From assembly GCA_035513175.1 (NCBI GenBank), contig DATKCN010000057.1, forward strand, positions 1 through 16,590: a stretch of 16,590 nt of DNA. The letters run 5' to 3'. Made by a program: the position numbers and the translations under genes. The notes under the pieces are model-generated. The model did no database searches. It was not told the origin of the DNA and saw only the letters and a program-made list of their open reading frames with translations. This DNA comes from DATKCN01 sp035513175 (GTDB lineage: Bacteria > Chloroflexota > Chloroflexia > Thermomicrobiales > CFX8). Of the stretch, positions 1-6,417 are shown one piece after another; the stretch's first letter is position 1; every line of letters begins with the position of its first letter.

Positions 1-693
1 TGACTCCAGCAACCATACGCTGTGACATTCCGGGCATCGTCGCTCCAACTGCTTGCGGCGATTTCTCGTAGGACCCTGCAGCAAGTTATAGAAGACGGGC
101 ACGCCCATCGCTGCCGTCCAATGCGCGCAGATAGCACGACCTTGACGCGTTAACGAGCTTGTGACTGTTGATAACTCACGATAGGCAGCACGAACAGCCG
201 TTAGGTCGTTCATGTAGAGCGTATCGCACGCCTGGTAGTCGGACTGCCACAAGATGACGTCATGGTACCCACCGTCGCGTGTCGGTGGCACACGATAGAG
301 CGGGACTGGCATGAAGTCGTTACCGCTTCGGAGTGGTGACTCGAGCGAGACGTGAGACGCATACAGCACATATGACGATGGAATCGCCTCGGTTTTCTCA
401 CTCTCGCCGCGATCGACGCTCAAGAACGTGACCGTCGGACCATGTATACCCGACTCGTGGAGACGCCCGAGAAATCGTCTTACCCAGACATTGTAGTGCA
501 GATCCGAGAACGCGCCGTTCTCGGGGACCATAACGTAGCAGCACACCATGCCGTCACGTTCGACCAGTGGATGCTCTCGCCCAAGTATCTGACCGTTCAT
601 GCGCATGGCGTGAAGCACGCCGTTGATCGCCTCGGCCGTTGACGCAGCGTCTAGCGAATGTGGTGTGTCGAAGCACAATTGCGCAATGCTCAT
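1..693 (-). CDS. DUF2310-type zinc-ribbon protein, 3' end cut by window edge
   Basis: The minus frame from ATG at 691-693 stays open for 231 codons to the window edge; an in-frame TAG at 712-714 lies just upstream. A GGAG about 11 bases before the ATG is a weak ribosome binding site. The last residues seen include Cys220 and Cys223 in RRCPECHSVW, the first knuckle of a C-terminal zinc ribbon whose second CxxC would lie outside the window. Earlier segments such as GMVCCYVMVPE (about 48-58) and the helix before RGRAICAHWTAAMGVPVFY resemble the DUF2310 family, annotated as zinc-ribbon proteins possibly binding nucleic acid; the molecular role is unknown. GC is near 55%, well below the core genes. 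It lies downstream of, and in the same direction as, the two paralogous genes. The family assignment is from memory of the family's shape and is moderately sure; that the frame is coding is nearly certain. Confidence 0.72.
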   Translation of the reverse strand, partial: MSIAQLCFDTPHSLDAASTAEAINGVLHAMRMNGQILGREHPLVERDGMVCCYVMVPENGAFSDLHYNVWVRRFLGRLHESGIHGPTVTFLSVDRGESEKTEAIPSSYVLYASHVSLESPLRSGNDFMPVPLYRVPPTRDGGYHDVILWQSDYQACDTLYMNDLTAVRAAYRELSTVTSSLTRQGRAICAHWTAAMGVPVFYNLLQGPTRNRRKQLERRCPECHSVWLLES

Positions 694-807
694 AGTTTCA
701 AATGCTCCGAACTATGCGTACCCATGGTCATCATCGTCGCTGAGCAGCGTGCCGATGTCGGTCTGATCCCAGGCAAAGCCGGTCGTGGCGTTGCGCGGGT
801 TTGCGGC

Positions 808-1266
808 TCAACCGTCCGCGATTGCGCGGCCGCTGATGACCCACGGCGGTGCTGTGCCGTCCGCGTCATCGTCGGCCAGCAATTCGGTTGAGTCGCAGGG
901 GAACAGCCACAGCGTGAGGTCATCGTCGAATGAGAGCTGTGCGGTGAAGCCAGGCGGATCGACCTGTGTCGCGCGCACGCGTTTTCCCACGAGGATGCGC
1001 GAGAAGTCGAGGATCAGCTCGACACTGTCGAACCCCCCAACGATCACGTCGGTGCTGGAGTCCAGCCGCCACGGACATTGGACGACGAGCCAGTAGTCAC
1101 CCTCGAAGGCTGCGACAAGGCCCCGTGCCTCGTCGATTCCGGTTGGATGTCGCGCCCCGAAATCAAGCACGAGTGACTTGCCATCCACGCTTCCAGTGAA
1201 GGTGCACTCCTGGCCATGGAGCCGTTGCAGGAGCGCTATCTGCCGTTGCATCCGTTCGGGCGGCAT
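808..1266 (-). CDS. Uncharacterised protein, paralogue A of a tandem pair
   Basis: About 152 residues, no signal peptide or membrane segment. I chose the ATG at 1264-1266 (MPPERMQRQI) because GAGG lies six bases upstream of it; an ATG at 1279-1281 would add five residues without a ribosome binding site. It shares a colinear set of motifs with the neighbour at 1377-1844: LHGQEC near the N-terminus, LxFGxxHP, DYxLxxQCxWRL, a VGxxDS turn, LVGxRVRATxVxPPG, FDxD, and WLFPC near the C-terminus. The regular beta-rich pattern and conserved Trp/Cys suggest a small single-domain globular protein. I do not recognise a function. Tandem cytosolic paralogues of this size are common among immunity proteins, but no toxin gene is visible, so that is only a possibility. 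GC is lower than in the core. Confidence 0.75.
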   Translation of the reverse strand: MPPERMQRQIALLQRLHGQECTFTGSVDGKSLVLDFGARHPTGIDEARGLVAAFEGDYWLVVQCPWRLDSSTDVIVGGFDSVELILDFSRILVGKRVRATQVDPPGFTAQLSFDDDLTLWLFPCDSTELLADDDADGTAPPWVISGRAIADG

Positions 1267-1376
1267 GAGAGTCCTCACCATTCTCTATCGCCTGCGCGAG
1301 CCAGTTTCAATTGTGAAAACAGCCTAACCGGGAGAATCTCGAGTCGCCATTCCTCGCGTCGAACCAATCCATGCTC

Positions 1377-1844
1377 TTACTTCGACCCCACGTCCGCCAC
1401 TTTCACGCCTATAACAAACCACGGCGTGCGTGGATACTCGACGTCCTCATCAGGCAGGAAGTCGACCGCCTCGCACGGAAAGAGCCAGATTGAATGGTCG
1501 TTGTCGAAGGTGATCTTCGTCGTGTAGCCTGGTGGCTCGACTCGTGTCGCGCGAACCCGGCTGCCCACGAGAACACGTGTGCGCTGGTTAATGTGTTCGT
1601 CCGAGTCGTACATTCCAACCAGCATCTGTGCCGGCGACTCAAGCCGCCAGGCGCACTGAATGAAGAGCGTGTAATCGGCCTTGAGAGTGTCGCGCGGACC
1701 GTCCCGGCCCTGAGTGACAAACGGATGTAGCGTGCCAAAATTGAGTGCAAGTATGCCCGCGAAGTTCGAGTAGGCACGAGCACACTCCTGGCCATGCAAC
1801 TGCGGCAGGAGCTCAGTCTCCCGTCGAATGCGATCGGACACCAT
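1377..1844 (-). CDS. Uncharacterised protein, paralogue B of a tandem pair
   Basis: 155 residues starting at ATG 1842-1844 (MVSDRIRRET). It is the only start in the open frame, since the upstream in-frame stop has no ATG, GTG or TTG after it. A GGAGGGGG run lies about 12 bases upstream, somewhat distant for a ribosome binding site. The protein aligns along its whole length with the product of 808-1266 without large gaps: LHGQEC, LNFGTLHP, QCAWRLES, LVGSRVRAT, FDNDHSIWLFPCEA. Identity is clearly below that of a recent duplication, so both copies have been kept while diverging. No membrane segment is present. It is first in a same-strand series with paralogue A (110 bp gap) and the zinc-ribbon gene. 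Function unknown. Confidence 0.75.
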   Translation of the reverse strand: MVSDRIRRETELLPQLHGQECARAYSNFAGILALNFGTLHPFVTQGRDGPRDTLKADYTLFIQCAWRLESPAQMLVGMYDSDEHINQRTRVLVGSRVRATRVEPPGYTTKITFDNDHSIWLFPCEAVDFLPDEDVEYPRTPWFVIGVKVADVGSK

Positions 1845-2037
1845 TAAGAATCGAGACCCCCTCCACCGCGACCGCCTCCGTCATCGCGCTACGGCTGCGC
1901 CGCCACCCCGAACCCAGGCACTGCACTGCCACCGGATGCGGACCGACGCAGACCGACGCACCGTGCGCAGCAGCTGCGCGCCACTCACCATCGAATCACT
2001 CATCCTACCCCTGCGACAAGAGCGGCGCGACCTTCCC

Positions 2038-2078
2038 GGCCAGAACATTCGTCCCCTCTAGAGCATCCCATTCTGGCC
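2038..2078. repeat. Inverted repeat, 8-bp arms, 25-base loop
   Basis: GGCCAGAA at 2038-2045 is exactly complementary in inverted orientation to TTCTGGCC at 2071-2078, with a 25-base spacer containing CTCTAGAG, itself a small palindrome. It lies in the middle of the 500-bp gap upstream of the paralogue B gene series. It could be an operator or an RNA hairpin; no T-tract follows, so a simple terminator is unlikely. Confidence 0.45.
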
Positions 2079-2310
2079 AGTGAGCGGCTGGCAAATCTTT
2101 CATCCCGAAAAGTGGCACAGAATCCGCCCCGAATCCCGTTCGGCATATCAGATGGCAGGATGTCACACACGCCCCAGCCCCCGGGCGCCTCACGGGAGAG
2201 GCTCCATCCCAGGCCAACCATCCCCCGTCACGAGACTCACTCGAACGCAGAAAGGCACACCCACCCAAGCCCAGGCGCCTGGCACAGCGACACCAACTCA
2301 GCCACCGTCA

Positions 2311-2335
2311 CCCCCTTCCCTCGTAGGGAAGGGGG
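2311..2335. repeat. G/C-run hairpin repeat, copy 1
   Basis: A perfect 10-bp stem: CCCCCTTCCC at 2311-2320 and GGGAAGGGGG at 2326-2335, with the five-base loop tcgta. It is followed by a G-rich run (CCGGGGGGAGGGG) reaching the stop codon of the MFS gene at 2351-2353. The identical stem occurs at 9635-9659, so this is a dispersed REP-like element. Its position just past the MFS stop fits a transcription-end or mRNA-stabilising role (inference). Confidence 0.75.
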
Positions 2336-2350
2336 CCGGGGGGAGGGGTC

Positions 2351-3562
2351 TCACGGCGGCACCGGCGGCAAGCGCGTCTCTTTCACCATCAGCGCCAGAA
2401 TCAGCGCGGCGGCGAAGCCCACCCCGGAGAGCACGAACGCGCTCTCCTCGTGCCCCAGCACATCGGTCAACGTGCCGATCACCAGCGGGCCGCTGGCCTG
2501 CCCGGTGTCGCCGATCAGCCGCCAGATGCCGAGAAATTCGCCGGTCGCGCCGCGCGGGGCGAGGTCCGCCCCCAGCGTCATCATGATGCCGCTGCCCAGG
2601 CCGTTGCCCAGCCCGATCAGCATGGCCGCCCCGACCATCGTCCCGAACCCGGTCGTGAACGGGATCAGCGCCATGCCGATGGCCATGATGGCGAACGACG
2701 GCACGGCGGCCACCTTGCGCCCGTAGCGGTCCATGATCAAACCCGCCGGGACGAACAGCAGCATGTCGACCGTCGCCGAGGCCGACTGGATCAGCCCGAC
2801 CTCGGCCACGCTCAACCCGAGCACCGCCTCGCCGTAGAACGGGATAATCGTCTGTCGCCCGGCGCGGATCATCTGCCCGAAGGTCTGCGCCACCCCGGCC
2901 GCGCTGAGATCGCGCCAGTTGGTGCGGATCATGGCCCGCACCAGCCCCCAGCGCACGTGCCGCTCGGAGTGCGTCTGCACCCGCGTGTCCGTGATGTAGA
3001 TCAGCGAGACGACGAAGGCGACCGCGCCCAGGGCCCCGGCCAGGTAAAACGACGAGGTCAGGCCGAGCTGGCTGCCGATCAGCCCGCCCAGCGCCGGGCC
3101 GCCGAACATGCCGATGCGGTTGATGCCGCCAAACATGGAGATGGCACGCCCCCGCTCGCGCGGGTCGATCGTCTCGGTGATGAAGGCGTGGCGCGACAGG
3201 CCCCACATGGCCGTGCCGACCCCGGCCAGCAGGCGGTAGACGATCAGCTCGGGAAAGACCGAGGCCAGCGCCAGCGCGAAGGTGCTGGCCACCACCAGCC
3301 CGGCGCCGAGCAGCATGGTCGGCTTGAGCCCCAGCCGCCCGAGCAGGATGCCGGCCGGCACGTCCGCGACCATCGTCCCGATGCCGGCCGCGGCCAGCAC
3401 CAGCCCCGCGGCCGCGAACGAGACGCCGAAGTCCCGCGCGTAGAACGGGAGCGTCGGCACGAGCAGCCCCTGGCCCAGCGCCAGCAGCATCGTCGGCACG
3501 TAGACGGGCAGCAGCAGCGCGCGCCTTCCCGCCGCCACCCGCCGCGGACGTTCTTCGACCAT
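2351..3562 (-). CDS. MFS transporter, 12-TM drug-efflux type
   Basis: 403 residues, normal length for a 12-helix major facilitator. Hydrophobic segments fill the protein, with a short charged loop at about 191-220 separating the two halves. The motif A region between helices 2 and 3 reads GRLGLKP (75-81), a variant lacking the usual Asp; the equivalent in the second half, DRYGRK (278-283), is canonical. RERGRA (135-140) after helix 4 and WRLIGDTGQASGP near helix 11 are typical of proton-coupled efflux proteins in this superfamily. The substrate cannot be told. Start ATG at 3560-3562; an AGAGG sits only three bases upstream, so initiation may be inefficient. It is divergent from the VOC gene across about 130 bp, and its stop codon abuts hairpin repeat copy 1. 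Confidence 0.9.
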   Translation of the reverse strand: MVEERPRRVAAGRRALLLPVYVPTMLLALGQGLLVPTLPFYARDFGVSFAAAGLVLAAAGIGTMVADVPAGILLGRLGLKPTMLLGAGLVVASTFALALASVFPELIVYRLLAGVGTAMWGLSRHAFITETIDPRERGRAISMFGGINRIGMFGGPALGGLIGSQLGLTSSFYLAGALGAVAFVVSLIYITDTRVQTHSERHVRWGLVRAMIRTNWRDLSAAGVAQTFGQMIRAGRQTIIPFYGEAVLGLSVAEVGLIQSASATVDMLLFVPAGLIMDRYGRKVAAVPSFAIMAIGMALIPFTTGFGTMVGAAMLIGLGNGLGSGIMMTLGADLAPRGATGEFLGIWRLIGDTGQASGPLVIGTLTDVLGHEESAFVLSGVGFAAALILALMVKETRLPPVPP

Positions 3563-3693
3563 ACGCCTCTGATCGTTCTCTCGACGGGCCCGGCAGCCGG
3601 TGGCCGCGAGGCACGGCGCATCCTAACATTTCGGCCTGCCGGCAGCGGCGCCGCGCGACGATCGCGGGTATCATCGTCGCGGATGAGGATTCG

Positions 3694-4095
3694 ATGGAAT
3701 GGGAGGCGCGCGTGGCCAAGGCGATTCGATTGGAGCACGTCGGGATTCCGGCGCGGGGCGAGCGGTTCGACCAGACGGTGGCGTTCTACCAGCGGGTGTT
3801 CGGCTGGAACGTCGTGCGGGAGGTGACGGGAGGGCAGCGCCTTACCTTCCTGTCCGACGGGCAGGGGGGCATGCTGGAGATCCTCGACGTCGACGGGCCC
3901 GGCATCCCGAACCCGGCCCACCTGGCGTTCATGGTCCCAATTGCCGAGTTCGACAGCACCCGCGAGCAGCTGTCCGATAAAGGCGTGGCCTTCGACACGA
4001 CGACCGTCACCGTCTCCGGCGACCACCTGGCCTACTTCAACGATCCGGCCGGCAACCGCGCCCAGCTCGTCGGCCGCGTGCAGATGATGGGCTAG
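3694..4095 (+). CDS. VOC (glyoxalase/bleomycin-resistance fold) family protein
   Basis: 133 residues from ATG 3694. A GTG start at 3712 gives a product beginning AKAIRLEHVGIPA and has an ideal GGGAGG five bases upstream; the ATG at 3694 also has GAGG five bases upstream, so either may be used, and homologues commonly begin near the second. It has the paired beta-alpha-beta-beta-beta pattern of the vicinal oxygen chelate fold. The usual metal-ligand positions are His15 (LEHVGIP), Glu62 (MLEILD), His76 (PAHLAF) and a residue in the DPAGNRAQL segment near the end, where Gln124 replaces the usual Glu. Metal binding and catalysis may therefore be altered; a resistance or binding-protein role is possible. 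Reaction unknown. Confidence 0.85.
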   Translation: MEWEARVAKAIRLEHVGIPARGERFDQTVAFYQRVFGWNVVREVTGGQRLTFLSDGQGGMLEILDVDGPGIPNPAHLAFMVPIAEFDSTREQLSDKGVAFDTTTVTVSGDHLAYFNDPAGNRAQLVGRVQMMG

Positions 4096-4120
4096 GCCTC
4101 CGGTCTCTGCCCGCCGCCTT

Positions 4121-4140
4121 CCTGCCCGCGATGCGGCAGG
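4121..4140 (+). terminator. Possible hairpin after the VOC gene
   Basis: CCTGCC at 4121-4126 and GGCAGG at 4135-4140 form a 6-bp stem with an eight-base loop, 26 bases past the VOC stop codon. No T-tract follows, so this is at most a weak or Rho-dependent terminator candidate. Confidence 0.3.
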
Positions 4141-4256
4141 GCGCGCGTTCGTGACGACCGGCGGCCGGATGGCTTGCAACCAGTAGCAGGCTGCAGGCCC
4201 GGCGGCCCTCCGATGGCGGCGTCCGGTCGAGGCGATCACGGCGAGAGCAGAGGGCG

Positions 4257-5894
4257 GTGACGGAGCGCGAGGAGATCGAGCACAGCGCGGCAGGCGCGCG
4301 TTCCGGGTTCCCGGGCGACCGGGTCGCGTTCGCGGCGCTCTCCATGCTGCTGCCCGGGGCAGGTCAGCTGCTGGCCGGGCGCCGGCGGCGCGGGCTGGCG
4401 ATCGCCGGCGTCGTGGCGGTCATCGGCGCGGCCGGGCTGGCGATCGCGTCGTGGGACGTCGACAGGCTACTCTCGCACCTCGTGCGCCCCAACGTCCTGA
4501 TCGGCCTGCTGGTCGTGAACGGCGCGCTGTTGCTGTTCCGGCTGGCCGTCGTCGTCGACGCCTACCGCCAGGGGCGCTTCCAGACGCGGGGCACGGCCTG
4601 GATGTCGCGGCTGCGCCGCGTGGGAGCGATCGCCGCGCTGGCCATCGTGCTGTCGATCACCGCGCTGCCCCACATGGCGGCGGGCTACTACATCTACGTG
4701 ACCTACGACGTGCTGACCGAGGTGTTCGTCGACCGGCCTGTCGCAAGCATGCCGGCGCCGGCGCCCCCGCCCACGCCAACCCCGACGCCGTCCCCGACCC
4801 CGCGTCCCGAGCCGACCCCGACCCCGACGTTCGATCCCTACGCCGCGCTGGTTCCGACGCTGCAGGCGGGCGCGGAGGACATGCACAGCACCTTCCCGCC
4901 GCGCCCCACCGCGACGGCCACGCCAACGCCCGAACCGACCGCGACGCCGACCGCGACGCCGGAGCCGACACTGACCCCCACGCCGGAGCCGGGCTATGCC
5001 AATCTGCCCTGGCACGCGCAGGGCCGTCTGAACGTGCTGCTGATCGGGACGGACGGCGCGCACGACCGCAGGGGCGCGCGGGCCGACACCATCATGGTCG
5101 GCAGCTTCGACCTGACGACCGGCCGCGCGGCCCTGTTCGGCATCCCCCGCAACATGGGCGACATACCGCTGACCGAGGCCGCCGCCGACGCCATGGGCAT
5201 GCGCGAGTTCCCGGAGCTGATCAGCTCGCTCTACTGGTTCGCCCAGAACTACCCGCAGCTCGCGCCGGACGGCGGCGACCCGGGGGCGGAGGTGCTGCGC
5301 GGCTCGGCCAGCATCATGCTGGGCATCCCGATCCACCACTACGTCGTGGTCGACATGGCCGGGTTCGCCGACCTGGTCGACGCGCTCGGCGGCGTCGACA
5401 TCTACGTCCCGCAGTACATCTACGTGCGCATGTCGTCCCCGCACGCCGATGGCGAGTGGAGGATCTACGACATCCCGCCCGGCGAGCAGCACCTCGACGG
5501 CGTCCACGCGCTGGCCTACGCCCGCTCGCGAACCGGCTCGACCGATTACCACCGCATGCATCGCCAGCGGTGCCTGCTGACCGCCATGGCGCAGCAGACC
5601 GACACGCTGGGCCTGCTGCGCCGCCTGCCGGACGTGCTGGAGGCGATCCGCAACAACGTGGCGACCGACATCCCGCTGGACCTGCTGCCGGAACTGGTCC
5701 AGCTGCGCGGAGTCTACGACGGCAGCCAGACGCGAGCGCTGGGCTTCAACCCGCCCGAATTCATCATCGACGTCAACGAGCTGGGCTACTACATCCCCAA
5801 CATCGACCGTATGCGGGCCGCCGTCGCCGCCGCCTTCGACGACTCGATCGTGCTGGCCTGGGCGCCGGAGCCGGTCGCCAGCCACTGCCGCTGA
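4257..5894 (+). CDS. LytR-CpsA-Psr (LCP) family protein with Pro/Thr-rich linker
   Basis: 545 residues from a GTG start. The only purine-rich match (AGAGGG) is very close, so a start at Met30 cannot be excluded. LCP enzymes transfer lipid-linked glycopolymers to peptidoglycan or other envelope acceptors, outside the membrane. Hydrophobic segments lie at about 46-66, 78-100 and 122-146. Then comes a low-complexity Pro/Thr linker (about 166-245) of PTPTP-type repeats, interrupted by a short ordered stretch (FDPYAALVPTLQAGAEDMH). The LCP domain spans about 256-535: LNVLLIGTDG, RADTIMVGSFD (Arg275, Asp277), LFGIPRN (Arg298), HHYVVVDMAGFADLVDALGGVDIYV, and LDGVHALAYARSRTGSTDYHRMHRQ, which holds the conserved Arg residues of the polyprenyl-phosphate site. 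Typical LCP proteins have one N-terminal helix; the three-helix N-terminus is unusual. It stands alone, 161 bp after the VOC gene. Confidence 0.9.
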   Translation: MTEREEIEHSAAGARSGFPGDRVAFAALSMLLPGAGQLLAGRRRRGLAIAGVVAVIGAAGLAIASWDVDRLLSHLVRPNVLIGLLVVNGALLLFRLAVVVDAYRQGRFQTRGTAWMSRLRRVGAIAALAIVLSITALPHMAAGYYIYVTYDVLTEVFVDRPVASMPAPAPPPTPTPTPSPTPRPEPTPTPTFDPYAALVPTLQAGAEDMHSTFPPRPTATATPTPEPTATPTATPEPTLTPTPEPGYANLPWHAQGRLNVLLIGTDGAHDRRGARADTIMVGSFDLTTGRAALFGIPRNMGDIPLTEAAADAMGMREFPELISSLYWFAQNYPQLAPDGGDPGAEVLRGSASIMLGIPIHHYVVVDMAGFADLVDALGGVDIYVPQYIYVRMSSPHADGEWRIYDIPPGEQHLDGVHALAYARSRTGSTDYHRMHRQRCLLTAMAQQTDTLGLLRRLPDVLEAIRNNVATDIPLDLLPELVQLRGVYDGSQTRALGFNPPEFIIDVNELGYYIPNIDRMRAAVAAAFDDSIVLAWAPEPVASHCR

Positions 5895-5941
5895 GCGCGT
5901 CATCCGCGCACCACGCAACGGGGGCTGTCTCGCGTCGCATG

Positions 5942-5970
5942 TTGACGGCCGCTCGCCGGCAGGCTACACT
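5942..5970 (+). promoter_or_regulatory. Sigma-70-like promoter of the metal-efflux operon
   Basis: TTGACG (5942-5947) and TACACT (5965-5970) are separated by exactly 17 bases, a strong match to the housekeeping consensus. The predicted transcription start is near 5977, about 50 bases before the repressor's ATG. Confidence 0.65.
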
Positions 5971-5976
5971 TTCCAC

Positions 5977-5996
5977 AGTTGAGTAGTTATTCATAT
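5977..5996 (+). promoter_or_regulatory. Probable ArsR/SmtB operator
   Basis: AGTTGAGTAG (5977-5986) followed directly by TTATTCATAT (5987-5996) is an imperfect dyad with 6 of 10 positions matching. It resembles the AT-rich TGA...TCA operators of SmtB/CzrA-type repressors, and its AT-richness stands out in a 70% GC neighbourhood. It begins at the predicted transcription start, so bound repressor would block the promoter, and metal binding would release it. The binding is inferred, not shown. Confidence 0.55.
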
Positions 5997-6024
5997 ATGA
6001 GACCCGGTATCAGACGGTGGGGAC

Positions 6025-6417
6025 ATGGCGCGTCCAAGGCGGTCCGCACAGCTTCAGGAAGTTCCGGTGTGCGACGACGAGGTCGTGCATCTCGACCGCG
6101 TGCGCGCCGCGCAGGGGTCGATGCCGCACGCGAGCGGCGTCGATGGCATGTCGGCGCTGTTCGCCGCGCTGGGCGACCCAACGCGCTTGCGCATTGTCGC
6201 GGCGCTGGCCGGCGACGAGATGTGCGTCTGTGACATCGCCGCCGCGCTCGGCGTCAGCACCTCCGCCGTCTCCCATCAGCTGCGAGTGCTGCGCGGCCGG
6301 GGTCTGGTTCGTCCCCGACGCGCCGGGCGCCTCGTCTACTACGCGCTGGACGACGACCACGTGCGCGTCCTCTACCAGCAGGCGCTCGACCACATCGGGC
6401 ATGGAGCGGCGTCATGA
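6025..6417 (+). CDS. ArsR/SmtB-family metal-sensing repressor (Zn/Cd/Pb type)
   Basis: 130 residues; ATG at 6025, with GGTGGGG just upstream. Winged-helix core at about 42-115: FAALGDPTRLRIVAAL, then the recognition helix region VSTSAVSHQLRVLRGRGLV. Residues for two metal sites are visible. An alpha3N-type site: Cys16 in the N-terminal extension VCDDEVVHLDRV, with Cys67 and Cys69 in the helix motif CVCD, as in CadC-like sensors. An alpha5 site: Asp110-x-His112, His123 and His126, the spacing and ligand set of CzrA-like zinc sensors. Metal binding should release DNA and derepress the operon. The stop codon overlaps the ATPase start in ATGA, indicating translational coupling. The context (promoter, operator, P1B ATPase) supports autoregulated Zn/Cd/Pb resistance; which metal is preferred cannot be read from the sequence. 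Confidence 0.9.
   Translation: MARPRRSAQLQEVPVCDDEVVHLDRVRAAQGSMPHASGVDGMSALFAALGDPTRLRIVAALAGDEMCVCDIAAALGVSTSAVSHQLRVLRGRGLVRPRRAGRLVYYALDDDHVRVLYQQALDHIGHGAAS

Larger units (their letters stand above)
1845..2350. other. Long intergenic stretch without a convincing gene
   Basis: About 500 bases between the 5' end of paralogue B and the 3' end of the MFS gene. Short frames exist on both strands, but none has coding-like composition along its length together with a ribosome binding site. The best is a 32-residue minus frame at 2005-2103 (MKDLPAAHWPEWDALEG...), which has no Shine-Dalgarno sequence and overlaps an inverted repeat. The right end contains a G/C-run hairpin. The left part should hold the promoter for the 1844-to-1 gene series, but I could not pick convincing -35 and -10 boxes. 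Confidence 0.5.

Noticed and set aside
2298..3719. Long minus-strand frame of 473 codons over the MFS gene
   Set aside because: It overlaps the MFS gene in another frame, is made of Ala/Arg/Gly-rich low-complexity sequence and has no recognisable domain; long shadow frames are expected at 70% GC.
4740..4995. Tandem Pro/Thr codon repeats considered as a DNA repeat or CRISPR
   Set aside because: The periodicity is that of codons for a protein linker inside the LCP gene; units are too short and irregular for CRISPR.
4467..5918. Minus-strand frame of 483 codons antisense to the LCP gene
   Set aside because: Arg/Gly/Val/Asp-rich composition typical of antisense shadow frames; the plus-strand LCP domain is unmistakable.
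5979..6233. Plus-strand frame starting across the operator
   Set aside because: It overlaps the ArsR gene in another frame, is Arg-rich, and no domain is visible.
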